NCBI RefSeq assembly: GCF_015624505.1
Contig: NZ_CP061379.1
Coordinates: 5,394,001-5,458,000 of the forward strand
From: Bradyrhizobium commune
Lineage (GTDB): Bacteria > Pseudomonadota > Alphaproteobacteria > Rhizobiales > Xanthobacteraceae
Length of the DNA: 64,000 nucleotides
Direction: 5' to 3'
Part shown: positions 25,174 to 33,245 of the stretch, piece by piece
Layout: every line of letters starts with the position of its first letter
Numbering within the stretch: the stretch's first letter is position 1
Made by a program: the position numbers and the translations under genes
Notes under the pieces: generated by a model
The model's input: the letters and a program-made list of their open reading frames with translations, nothing else
What the model was told of the DNA's origin: nothing
The model's database searches: none

Positions 25174-25791
25174 ATGACGACCAAGGGACATGTCTACGTC
25201 ATCGACGACGACGCGGCGATGCGGGACTCGCTGAACTTCCTGCTGGATTCTTCGGGCTTCGGCGTCACGCTGTTCGACAGCGCGCAGGTCTTCCTCCACG
25301 CCCTGCCCGGCCTCGCCTTCGGCTGCGTCGTCTCCGACGTGCGCATGCCCGGTATCGACGGGATCGAGCTTCTGAAGCGCATGAAGGCGCAGCACTCACC
25401 GTTTCCGATCCTGATCATGACCGGCCATGGCGACGTCCCGCTCGCGGTCGAAGCGATGAAGCTAGGGGCCGTCGACTTCCTCGAAAAGCCGTTCGAGGAC
25501 GACCGCCTCACCACCATGATCGAATCCGCCATCCGCCAGGCCGAGCCCGCGGCCAGAAGCGAGGCCGTCGCCCAGGACATCGCCGCGCGTGTCGCTTCGC
25601 TAAGCCCGCGCGAGCGCCAGGTCATGGAAGGGCTGATCGCGGGGCTCTCGAACAAGCTAATCGCCCGCGACTACGACATCAGCCCCCGCACCATCGAGGT
25701 CTACCGGGCCAATGTCATGACCAAGATGCAGGCCGCAAGCCTGTCGGAACTGGTGCGGCTTGCGATGCGGGCTGGCATGCTCAAGGATTGA
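25174..25791 (+). CDS. fixJ: Response regulator FixJ
   Basis: This 205-residue NarL/FixJ-family regulator has a receiver domain (residues 1-120) with the acidic pocket IDDD, phospho-acceptor Asp55 in VVSDVRMPGIDG and the Lys of EKPFEDD. A LuxR-type helix-turn-helix (LSPRERQVMEGLIAGLSNKL, then SPRTIEVYRANVM) follows. Phosphorylated by FixL, it activates fixK2. It is in one operon with fixL (3-base gap). Confidence 0.96.
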   Translation: MTTKGHVYVIDDDAAMRDSLNFLLDSSGFGVTLFDSAQVFLHALPGLAFGCVVSDVRMPGIDGIELLKRMKAQHSPFPILIMTGHGDVPLAVEAMKLGAVDFLEKPFEDDRLTTMIESAIRQAEPAARSEAVAQDIAARVASLSPRERQVMEGLIAGLSNKLIARDYDISPRTIEVYRANVMTKMQAASLSELVRLAMRAGMLKD

Positions 25792-25814
25792 GGCAAGTCG
25801 ATTTGAGGCAAGTC
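25788..25814. repeat. Short direct repeat after fixJ
   Basis: TTGAGGCAAGTC occurs twice with a 15-bp period (25788-25799 and 25803-25814), and a third partial AAGTCAAG follows. The first copy includes the fixJ stop codon. It lies in the 58-bp gap before the receiver gene and may be a slippage product. Confidence 0.6.
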
Positions 25815-25849
25815 AAGTTGCGCCACGCGGGCTGTGTTAGCCAAGTCGG

Positions 25850-26272
25850 ATGATCGAGATCGGCTCGCGCCAAGAGCGGCTGCCAATGGCACCATCCGCA
25901 CAGCCCATCGTCTATGTGGTCGACGACGATGCCGCCGTGCTCGGATCCCTGCGCTTCCTGCTGGAAACCGACGGCTTTGCCGTGCGGACGTTCCGGAACG
26001 CGACCGCGCTGCTCAATGCCGCCAACCCGCCCGGCGCGGATTGTTACGTGATCGACTACAAGATGCCCGATATCAACGGCATCGAACTCGCCGGCCGCCT
26101 GCGCCAGTCCGACAGCGACACCCCTGTGATCCTGATCACCGGTTACCCAGACGGGAACATCTCAGCCCGGGCGGCCGCAGCGGGCGTGAAAGACGTGATT
26201 TTAAAGCCGCTTCTGGACGAAAGCCTGGCGAAGTGCATCCGCCACGCCATCCGAAACCGTCGCGGCAACTGA
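25850..26272 (+). CDS. Single-domain response regulator (FixJ-type receiver)
   Basis: This 140-residue protein is a receiver domain alone, with YVVDDDAAVLGSLRFLL at the start, phospho-acceptor Asp in YVIDYKMPDINGIEL and the conserved Lys in VILKPLLDE. There is no output domain. It resembles the FixJ receiver and could be a phosphate sink or a partner for FixL or another kinase. Bradyrhizobium fix loci carry such a gene between fixJ and fixK2. The start may be the ATG at 25850 (no clear ribosome site) or the ATG at 25886 (128 residues, AAGAG upstream, receiver begins directly after). Confidence 0.88.
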   Translation: MIEIGSRQERLPMAPSAQPIVYVVDDDAAVLGSLRFLLETDGFAVRTFRNATALLNAANPPGADCYVIDYKMPDINGIELAGRLRQSDSDTPVILITGYPDGNISARAAAAGVKDVILKPLLDESLAKCIRHAIRNRRGN

Positions 26273-26375
26273 CCTACGGGATTCTACGTAAGGCAACCCC
26301 CTTAAGATATCACGCGAAATTTTCGAAGCGCCGGATACCGCGTAGGAATGCGTCATCACAACGGAGATGACGCAG
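26273..26375 (+). promoter_or_regulatory. fixK2 upstream region
   Basis: This 103-bp gap should hold the FixJ-activated fixK2 promoter. It contains TACGTA at 26285-26290 in CTACGTAAGGC and an A/T-rich segment (AAGATATCACGCGAAATTTTCG). No FixK box was found in it. FixJ site placement cannot be decided by eye. Confidence 0.45.
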
Positions 26376-27074
26376 ATGCTGACCCAGACGCTCAACACCC
26401 AGGCGATCAACACGCAAGTTCGTGGCAAGATTGCCCCTACCCATCCCGTCTCCGACCAGTTTTGCGCGATCGCCGGCCATGTCGGCCTCGCCGCCACCGA
26501 GTTCGCCTACCGCAAGGACGAGGAGATCTACGGCGAGGACGAGGCGGCCGAATATGTCTACCAGGTCGTCTCCGGCGCGGTGCGCAGCTACAAGCTGCTC
26601 TCCGACGGCCGCCGCCAGATCGGCGCCTTCCACCTTCCCGGCGACGTGTTCGGCCTTGAATCCGGTACCACCCATCGCCTTGCGGCCGAAGCCATCATCG
26701 ACACCAATGTGCGGCTGGTGAAGCGCGCCAGCCTCGATAAGGCCGCCGGCACCGATGTGCAGGTCGCTCGCAAGCTCTGGGCCATGACGGCGAACGAGCT
26801 GCGTCACGCCGAGGACCACATGCTGCTCTTGGGCCGCAAGACCGCGATGGAGCGCGTTGCGACCTTCCTGCTCGAAATGGACCGCCGCCTCGCGGTTGCC
26901 GGCATGATGGCGCTGCCGATGTGCCGCCGCGACATCGGCGACTATCTCGGCCTGACGCTCGAGACCGTGTCGCGCGCGCTGTCGCAGCTTCACGCCCAGG
27001 GCATTCTGGGATTTTCCGGCGCCCGCCAGATCGTGCTGCGCAACCGCCAGCGCCTGCACAATCTTGACGCCTGA
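26376..27074 (+). CDS. fixK2: Crp/Fnr-type regulator FixK2
   Basis: FixK2 distributes the FixLJ low-oxygen signal to fixNOQP, fixGHIS and other genes. It has a cyclic-nucleotide-type beta-roll (about residues 25-125) without the N-terminal Fnr cysteine cluster, and a C-terminal helix-turn-helix with RRDIGDYLGLTLETVSRALS. Two ATGs lie close together; I chose 26376 because GGAG is nine bases upstream and it gives 232 residues with Cys183 (LPMCRRDI), the residue known to make Bradyrhizobium FixK2 sensitive to oxidation. The ATG at 26367 directly abuts GGAG. It ends next to the stop of the convergent MFS gene. Confidence 0.95.
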   Translation: MLTQTLNTQAINTQVRGKIAPTHPVSDQFCAIAGHVGLAATEFAYRKDEEIYGEDEAAEYVYQVVSGAVRSYKLLSDGRRQIGAFHLPGDVFGLESGTTHRLAAEAIIDTNVRLVKRASLDKAAGTDVQVARKLWAMTANELRHAEDHMLLLGRKTAMERVATFLLEMDRRLAVAGMMALPMCRRDIGDYLGLTLETVSRALSQLHAQGILGFSGARQIVLRNRQRLHNLDA

Positions 27075-28370
27075 TCAGGCCCTGCGCCGGGTCTCCGGCA
27101 TCACGAACAGAATGAGCAGAAGGCCTGTTGCGGCGACGCTGGCAAGGCCGACGAAGGCAGTGGCGTTGCCGAACTTGTCGCTGACATAGCCGCCGAGCGC
27201 GGTGCTCAAGGAGGCGCCGATGCCGGTCGCGGTGCCGACGATGCCCTGCGCCAGATTGAAGTGGCCGCTGCCGAAGGCGACGTCGGCCACGATCAGAGGG
27301 ATCATCACCGCGAACACCGCCGCGGTGAGGCCGTCGAACACCTGCACCATGACCAGCAGATAGGGATCGCGGACGGTTGCGAACAGCAGACCGCGGATGG
27401 TCAGCGCGCCAAAGCCGATCAACAGCAGCGGCCGGCGGCCCCACATCTGCGCCTTGCGCCCGACGGTTGGCGACAACAGCGCCACGATCGCTTGCGGCAC
27501 GACGATGCAAAAGGCCACGAGCACCGTGGCCCACTGGCTCGACCGTGCCGTCACCGCGCTTGCCATCAGCGGCATCATCGCGGCGTTGGCGAGCTGCAAC
27601 AGCAGCACGCTGAGCGCAAACACGATCAGCGGGCGCTGCCGGATCAAATGCCAGATATTGGTATCGCCGCGATCCTCCGACTCGCGCGGCATCTCGCCGT
27701 GACAGCGCGCGATGTCGACCTCTTCCTCGCGAATCCGCGACAGCGCGATCAGGGTCGGGATCGCCAGCAGGAAGGTGACGAGGAAGACCGAACGGCTCGA
27801 CAAGAGGTAGCCGGCCGTGCCCATCACGGCGGCAGCGACGCCATTGCCGAGCGAGGCGAAGCGCGCGTTGCGGCCGAGCCGCTCGCCAATCGCGAATGGA
27901 CCGACGAGGCCGAGGCTGATGGCCGCAATCGCCGGGCCCAGTACGCAGCTCGCCGCCGCATGCAACGTCGCAGCGGCGACCACCACGGGGAAGATCGGCA
28001 TCGCGGCATAAGCGAGCGCGCAGCAGCCGATGGTCGCGATCGCAAGCGCCGCGACCAGCCGCTCGGATTTTGCGGCGTCGATGATCGCCCCGCCCGGCAT
28101 TTGCCCGATCAGGGCGACGATGCCGCCGATCGACAGCACGAGGCCGATCTCGACCTGCGTCCATTTTTGCGTCGTCAGGTAAACCGCGATGAAGGGACCG
28201 AACCCGGTCTGCACGTCGGCGAGGAAGAAGATGAACCAGTCGAGGCCGCGCAGGCTCTGGCGCGACGGCGCCGGAATACCCGCAGCCGGCCGCGCGCTGG
28301 CGACTTTGGCCGGTTCAACGCGGCGATCGCGATCCTCGCCTGACGGGTTCGGCTTCCTCGACAACAGCAC
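27075..28370 (-). CDS. MFS transporter
   Basis: A 12-helix major facilitator protein, about 431 residues. The first helix region reads GLDWFIFFLADVQTGFGPFI, and VEIGLVLSIGGIVALIGQMP is typical of an efflux-type MFS group found in rhizobia. I place the start at the GTG at 28370 (GGAAGG ten bases upstream); the frame stays open to a GTG at 28397 inside the preceding gene's end, and a TTG at 28364 is also possible. It is 23 bases after the PRC-barrel gene, the last of a probable four-gene operon. The substrate is unknown. Confidence 0.82.
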   Translation of the reverse strand: MLLSRKPNPSGEDRDRRVEPAKVASARPAAGIPAPSRQSLRGLDWFIFFLADVQTGFGPFIAVYLTTQKWTQVEIGLVLSIGGIVALIGQMPGGAIIDAAKSERLVAALAIATIGCCALAYAAMPIFPVVVAAATLHAAASCVLGPAIAAISLGLVGPFAIGERLGRNARFASLGNGVAAAVMGTAGYLLSSRSVFLVTFLLAIPTLIALSRIREEEVDIARCHGEMPRESEDRGDTNIWHLIRQRPLIVFALSVLLLQLANAAMMPLMASAVTARSSQWATVLVAFCIVVPQAIVALLSPTVGRKAQMWGRRPLLLIGFGALTIRGLLFATVRDPYLLVMVQVFDGLTAAVFAVMIPLIVADVAFGSGHFNLAQGIVGTATGIGASLSTALGGYVSDKFGNATAFVGLASVAATGLLLILFVMPETRRRA

Positions 28371-28393
28371 TGGCGGCCATCCTTCCCCGCGCC

Positions 28394-28915
28394 TCACTGC
28401 ACAGCTTGCAGCGGTTGCAGGCTGCCGGACGCGCCGAGCACCACGATCGGCGCATCTTCCTTGTATTCCGGCGCGGCCGCGACCTGCGCCTTGGTCAATT
28501 CCAGCGTAATGCTGTCGGACTTGTTGGCGATCTTGCCGAACCGCATCGCGTTCCAGTCCACCACGATCTTGCGGCTGCCGACGCCGAGGAAGCCGCCGAA
28601 ATCGATCACGGCGGCGCGCACATGGCCGGTGCGGTCGACGATGATGTCGACGACGTGACCCATGTCCTCGTCGGCGGCGCTACGGACATCGCGGCCGAGC
28701 ACGCCATGGGCGTCGCTCGCGCCGATGATGGTCACCGACGGCGGCGGCGCGGCATCCTTCGGCGTGACCGGCACCACGGAAGCCGGCGGCTGCGCCGTTG
28801 CCGGCGCATTCGCCTCGTTCTGGGCCGCGGGCGGCTCGTCTGCCGCACGCGACACCGCGACTGTCAGTCCCGCCACAACCATGACACTTAGAATCAGCGA
28901 TCCGGTCGCACGCAT
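28394..28915 (-). CDS. Exported PRC-barrel domain protein
   Basis: This 173-residue protein has a signal peptide (LILSVMVVAGLTVAVSRAAD), a Pro/Ala-rich linker of about 35 residues and a PRC-barrel domain from about residue 70 (GVLGRDVRSAADEDMGHVVD, then VIDFGGFLGVGSRKIVVDW). PRC-barrel proteins of this kind are small exported stress-associated proteins in rhizobia. It lies 23 bases after the glucosidase gene and 23 bases before the MFS gene, on the same strand. The partner is unknown. Confidence 0.85.
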   Translation of the reverse strand: MRATGSLILSVMVVAGLTVAVSRAADEPPAAQNEANAPATAQPPASVVPVTPKDAAPPPSVTIIGASDAHGVLGRDVRSAADEDMGHVVDIIVDRTGHVRAAVIDFGGFLGVGSRKIVVDWNAMRFGKIANKSDSITLELTKAQVAAAPEYKEDAPIVVLGASGSLQPLQAVQ

Positions 28916-28938
28916 GGCACCCTCCTCGCCGTACGCTG

Positions 28939-31143
28939 CTAGCGCGCCAGCACGATCGACACCTGGATCTGGCCGCGCGTCCGCAGCACCTCCAGCGCCA
29001 CGTCGGAGCCGTGGCGGCTGACGCGCAGATCCACGCTGGACTCGCCCAAGCGCAGATCGCGCAAGATGATCTCGTTCAGGAACGCCGGCAGATGCGGATT
29101 GCGCAGCCGGATCTCGCCACGCGCGACGTCGAACTCGACGCCGAGCGCCGCCTCCAGCAGCGTGAACGGCGTCGCGCTGGCCCAGGCCTGCGGCGCGCAG
29201 GCGACCGGATAGAGCGTCGGACCACGCCGCTTCTCGCGGCGGAAGCCGCAGAACAGCTCCGGCAGCCGGCGCAAATCCATATAGGTCGCGGCGTCGAACA
29301 GCCCCTTGAAGACATGGGCGACCGCATGCTTGAGCCCGTAATGGGCAAGCCCGAGCGCGATCAGCGCGTTGTCGTGCGGCCAGATCGAGCCGTCATGATA
29401 GGACATCGGGTTATAGCGCACCTCGCCGCGCGCGACGGTGCGAATACCCCAGCCCGAGAAGAAATGCGGCTGCATCAGATCGGCAGCGACGAGCCGCGCA
29501 CGATCCTCTCGGACCATGCCGCTGAACAGCACCTGCCCCGCATTCGAGGTCCGCACCTTGCAGGGGCGCTTCATGCCGTCGAGCGCGAGTGCGTAGGTAC
29601 CGAGGTCCTCCAGCCAGAAGGCTTTCTCGAAACGCTCGGCCAGCGCCTTGGCGTCGGCCTCGAGCCGCCGCACCCGGTCCGGCTTGCCGAGCCGCAACGC
29701 GCAGCGCGCAGCGAGCAGCTTGGCCATGTAGACATAGCCCTGGACCTCGGCGAGCGCGATATTGCCCTCGGCGAGCCGGCCGTCGGCGTGGAAGATCGCA
29801 TCGTAGGAATCCTTCCAGCCCTGGTTGGCGAGCCCTTTTTCGGTGGCGCGCTGGTATTCGACAAAGCCGTCCTGGTCGGGATCGCCGGGACCGTCGATCC
29901 ACGCCAGTCCCGCCTCGATCGCCGGCCACAGCTCGATCAACGTCTTCTCATCGCCGGTGCGCTCGAAATAGCGTCCGGCGAGAAGCACGAACAATGCGGT
30001 CGAATCCACGCTGCCGTAATATTGCGAGAACGGCACTTCGCGCAGCGCCGCCATCTCGCCGCCGCGCATCTCGTGCAGGATTTTTCCGGGTGCAGCGTCA
30101 GCGAGCGGATCGACCGCCCTCGCCTGGAAATGCGCGAGCCGCCGCAGCACGCCCTTGGCGATGCGCGGGTCGACCCACAGCATCTGGAGCGCGGTGATCA
30201 ACCCGTCGCGGCCGAAGGTCGTCGAGTACCAGGGAATGCCGGCATAGGGATAACGCCCCTGCGGCGTCTCCGTCATCAGCATGTTGAGGTCTGCCATGGC
30301 CTGGCACAGCACCTCGTTGAAGATGTTGTTGGAGGTCTCGACGCTGGCCGCGCCCGCGGTCGACCGTCGCATTTCGCGACGATGCGCGAGCAGCCCCCGA
30401 AAGAAACGTGCGGGCTTCTGCGTCAGCGGCCGGTTGCAGGATACGGCCACGAACAGCGATTTCGCCTCGTGCGGATCGAGCTCGAGCTGCCAGCTTGCGG
30501 CATTCACCGACAGCCGCGTCGGGCGCGGGTCGAAATGCAGGCCCGTAGTGCGCTCGGCATCGTCGAGGCCGCGATAGTCGAACAGCACGTCGGTCGGCCC
30601 GAGCAATTTGCTGGTCCCGGTCCCGCGGCGCGGGCGACGCTCGCCGCGAACCTCGAACAGATCTGCGAAATCATTGTCGAACAGCAGCGTCAGCTCGAAG
30701 CTGGCCGCCCGATCGCCGTGGTTCTGCACGCCGATGCGCTGATAGGCGGCGCCGCGCCACAGGAAGATCGTGCGCACGACGTGCAGCAGATCCTTTTGCA
30801 GGACGAGACTTCCCTGACGATAGATGTCGGGGTTGGTGAGATCGACTGTCAGCGCCGAATTGTCGTCCCGCAGATTCGAGCCGAGCAGGAGCGGCTGGAG
30901 ATCGTCGAGCACGAGCTCCAGCCGCGCAAGGTAGCGCGTGTCGTGATGAAACAGGCCGTCCGGCCCGCCGGCCGAGGCACCAATGTCCCCATGACTATCG
31001 AGCACGATGAAGGTGTCGTCGTGCTTGAGCGATCGGCGCGGTCGCGCCGACGGCCCTGTCATCGGGATATAGAACGGCTGCTCCGCGACCTGTTCTGCGG
31101 TCCGCGCGACAGAGACGAACTGGGTTAGGGCTTCGGCTGCCAT
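28939..31143 (-). CDS. Glycogen-debranching-type amylo-alpha-1,6-glucosidase
   Basis: This 734-residue protein has an N-terminal glycogen-debranching domain (about 40-230, with SHGDIGASAGGPDGLFHHDT and RYLARLELVL) and a C-terminal (alpha/alpha)6-barrel glucosidase domain (about 280-700). Barrel marks include PYAGIPWYSTTFGRDGLITA and YNPMSYHDGSIWPHDNALIA, which carry likely catalytic acids (Asp in FGRDG, and an acid in the later part). The ATG at 31143 has GGGGAG seven bases upstream. It may trim alpha-1,6 branches from glycogen or a related glucan or glucosylglycerate-type compound. It is 59 bases after the ABC exporter gene; the divergent glycosyltransferase at 33246 fits a glycan role. Confidence 0.87.
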   Translation of the reverse strand: MAAEALTQFVSVARTAEQVAEQPFYIPMTGPSARPRRSLKHDDTFIVLDSHGDIGASAGGPDGLFHHDTRYLARLELVLDDLQPLLLGSNLRDDNSALTVDLTNPDIYRQGSLVLQKDLLHVVRTIFLWRGAAYQRIGVQNHGDRAASFELTLLFDNDFADLFEVRGERRPRRGTGTSKLLGPTDVLFDYRGLDDAERTTGLHFDPRPTRLSVNAASWQLELDPHEAKSLFVAVSCNRPLTQKPARFFRGLLAHRREMRRSTAGAASVETSNNIFNEVLCQAMADLNMLMTETPQGRYPYAGIPWYSTTFGRDGLITALQMLWVDPRIAKGVLRRLAHFQARAVDPLADAAPGKILHEMRGGEMAALREVPFSQYYGSVDSTALFVLLAGRYFERTGDEKTLIELWPAIEAGLAWIDGPGDPDQDGFVEYQRATEKGLANQGWKDSYDAIFHADGRLAEGNIALAEVQGYVYMAKLLAARCALRLGKPDRVRRLEADAKALAERFEKAFWLEDLGTYALALDGMKRPCKVRTSNAGQVLFSGMVREDRARLVAADLMQPHFFSGWGIRTVARGEVRYNPMSYHDGSIWPHDNALIALGLAHYGLKHAVAHVFKGLFDAATYMDLRRLPELFCGFRREKRRGPTLYPVACAPQAWASATPFTLLEAALGVEFDVARGEIRLRNPHLPAFLNEIILRDLRLGESSVDLRVSRHGSDVALEVLRTRGQIQVSIVLAR

Positions 31144-31202
31144 GCGCTGCTCCCCTGCGGCCTGTTTTTCGAACGCGACCAACGCAACCAGAACTGTTGG
31201 AT

Positions 31203-32966
31203 TTACGCGGCGAATTTTGCGAGCCGGCTCATTTCCTGCGTCACCAGCTCCCGGTACGGCCCCTGGCCCTGCATCAGGCGATCGGGCGCACCGTCCTCGA
31301 TGATCTTGCCGTTCTTCAGCACCACGACACGATCGAAATTGCGCAAGGTGGCGAGGCGGTGTGCAATCGCAATCACGGTGCGGCCGCGCATCAGCCGCGA
31401 CAGCGCCTCGCGGATCGCCTCCTCGGATTCGCTATCGAGCGCCGCAGTGGCCTCGTCGAGCAGCACGATCGGCGCATCCTTGACGAAGGCGCGCGCAATC
31501 GCGATGCGCTGACGCTGGCCGCCGGACATTTTCACACCGCGGTCGCCGACCATGGTGTCGAGCCCTTCGGGCAGACTATCGATGAAGTCGCAGCGCGCCG
31601 CAATCGCCGCGCGCAGCACTTCGTCATCCGTCGCGTTCGGCCGGCCGTAGCGGATGTTCTCGCGGATCGAGCGGTGGAACAGCGAGATGTCCTGCGGCAC
31701 GACGGAGATCGCCTCGCGCAGGCTCTGCTGCGTCACCATCGAGATATCCTGGCCATCGACGGTCACGCTGCCCTCGTCCGGATCGTAGAAGCGCTGAAGC
31801 AGCGTGAACAATGTCGACTTGCCGCCGCCGGACTGGCCGACCAGTCCGACGCGCTGTCCGGGCTGGAGGCGCAGGCTGAAGCGCTCGAAAATCTTGTCGC
31901 CGCCGGGGTAGCCAAAGGTGACGTTGTTATACGCGATGGCCGCGCCGCTCTTCACCAGCGGTTCCGCTTCGGGATGATCGCGCAATTCGTGCGGCACCAG
32001 CAATGTCGCGATCGCCTCGGTCAGCCGTGCGACATGCTGGGTGACGTCGACCAGCGCCACCGCCAGGTCGCGCGTCGCGCTCAGGATGGAGATGCCGAGC
32101 GTACAGACCAGCACGACATCGCCGGTGGTCGCCTCGCCCTGCTGCCAGAGCGTGACCGCCCAGGCCATCAGCGCGACCGTCAAGAGCACGGTCACGGCTG
32201 CATGCAACAGCCGCAGCTTTTCCAGATAGCGCAGGCTGCGGCTGCGCGCGGTAAGTTCCCGATTGACCGTGGCGTCGAACCGCTCGTGCTCGTGGCCGAT
32301 GCCACAGAAGGCGCGGACCAGCGGCATGTTGCTGATGACGTCGATCATCTCGCCGTCGACCACGGCCGCCTTGTCGGCAAAATCGTCGTGCAGCGGCTTA
32401 CCTGCCGCGGCCAGATGGAACATCGCGATCACCATGCCGCCGGCGATCACGATCAGGCCGAGTGCCATATAGGGACTGACGGTTCCAATCAGCGCGATCG
32501 CCGCAATTGTGGCGGCGCACGGCGGCAACACGTTCCAGACGAACATGTTCTCCACCGTGAACACCGCATTGGATGTGGCGGTAATGCGGCTGGTCAGCAT
32601 GCCCGGCATCCGGTCCGAGAAATAGCTCGGCGCGTGACCGGTCAGATGACGAAATATGTCACGGCGCAAATCGCCCGTGACACGAACGAACGTAAAGCTC
32701 GCCGTCCAGCTCGCGATCCGCCACAGAAAATTGTCGGCGGCGATCAGCGACATGAGCAGAACGAATGCCAGCCATACGTTGCCACCATGCGATGGTCCGG
32801 CTGACAGGCTGTCAACCAGAGATTTGACGCCGTATTGCGTGCCTACGGAGCAGGCAACGGCTGCAACCACGGCGCTCAGGATCACCAGATGCGACGCCAG
32901 TCGCCGCCTCAGATAGCGCAAGACAAAGGCAAATGGCCTGCGCGCGTATCCAGAAAGATGATCCAT
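31203..32966 (-). CDS. ABC exporter, fused membrane and ATPase domains
   Basis: This 587-residue half-transporter has six membrane helices (about 25-310) and a C-terminal ATPase with Walker A GLVGQSGGGKSTLF, signature MSGGQRQRIAIARA, Walker B PIVLLDEATAALD and the switch His in AIAHRLATL. It belongs to the MsbA/LipidA-type exporter family and would work as a dimer in the inner membrane. It leads a possible operon with the glucosidase, PRC-barrel and MFS genes, with an EcfG-like promoter about 50 bases upstream. The substrate is unknown; a glycan or glycolipid is suggested by its neighbours. Confidence 0.9.
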   Translation of the reverse strand: MDHLSGYARRPFAFVLRYLRRRLASHLVILSAVVAAVACSVGTQYGVKSLVDSLSAGPSHGGNVWLAFVLLMSLIAADNFLWRIASWTASFTFVRVTGDLRRDIFRHLTGHAPSYFSDRMPGMLTSRITATSNAVFTVENMFVWNVLPPCAATIAAIALIGTVSPYMALGLIVIAGGMVIAMFHLAAAGKPLHDDFADKAAVVDGEMIDVISNMPLVRAFCGIGHEHERFDATVNRELTARSRSLRYLEKLRLLHAAVTVLLTVALMAWAVTLWQQGEATTGDVVLVCTLGISILSATRDLAVALVDVTQHVARLTEAIATLLVPHELRDHPEAEPLVKSGAAIAYNNVTFGYPGGDKIFERFSLRLQPGQRVGLVGQSGGGKSTLFTLLQRFYDPDEGSVTVDGQDISMVTQQSLREAISVVPQDISLFHRSIRENIRYGRPNATDDEVLRAAIAARCDFIDSLPEGLDTMVGDRGVKMSGGQRQRIAIARAFVKDAPIVLLDEATAALDSESEEAIREALSRLMRGRTVIAIAHRLATLRNFDRVVVLKNGKIIEDGAPDRLMQGQGPYRELVTQEMSRLAKFAA

Positions 32967-33016
32967 GTGACTGCTGACCCCGTCGTGATGATTCCAATTG
33001 TTCTCTTAGCCGACTG

Positions 33017-33042
33017 AACATCGACCGCTTCGCCTCGGTTCC
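33017..33042 (-). promoter_or_regulatory. Possible EcfG-type promoter for the ABC-glucosidase operon
   Basis: On the minus strand GGAAC (33042-33038) is followed after 17 bases by TGTT (33020-33017), one mismatch from GGAAC-N16/17-CGTT. The -10 lies about 50 bases before the ABC gene start. Confidence 0.5.
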
Positions 33043-33145
33043 CGGGCAAGGTCATCACGACATGCGGATGCGGACGATCTGAGAAGAGGTGATGGCAGCA
33101 TCGCGACCATGCTGATGTGTGTCGAAGAAGTAACGTTCGTTGAGA

Positions 33146-33170
33146 GGAACTTCGCAACTGCGGGAACGTT
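33146..33170 (+). promoter_or_regulatory. EcfG-type promoter for the glycosyltransferase
   Basis: GGAAC at 33146-33150, a 16-base spacer and CGTT at 33167-33170 match the EcfG general-stress consensus exactly. Transcription would begin about 70 bases before the ATG at 33246. The CGTT lies in the palindrome GGGAACGTTCCC. Confidence 0.72.
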
Positions 33171-33245
33171 CCCTCCGCGGCATGCCGGTGCCGAAACACG
33201 GTAGGGGCTTTTCGACGTCCATGATCGCACAGAGGAGAAGGTGAG

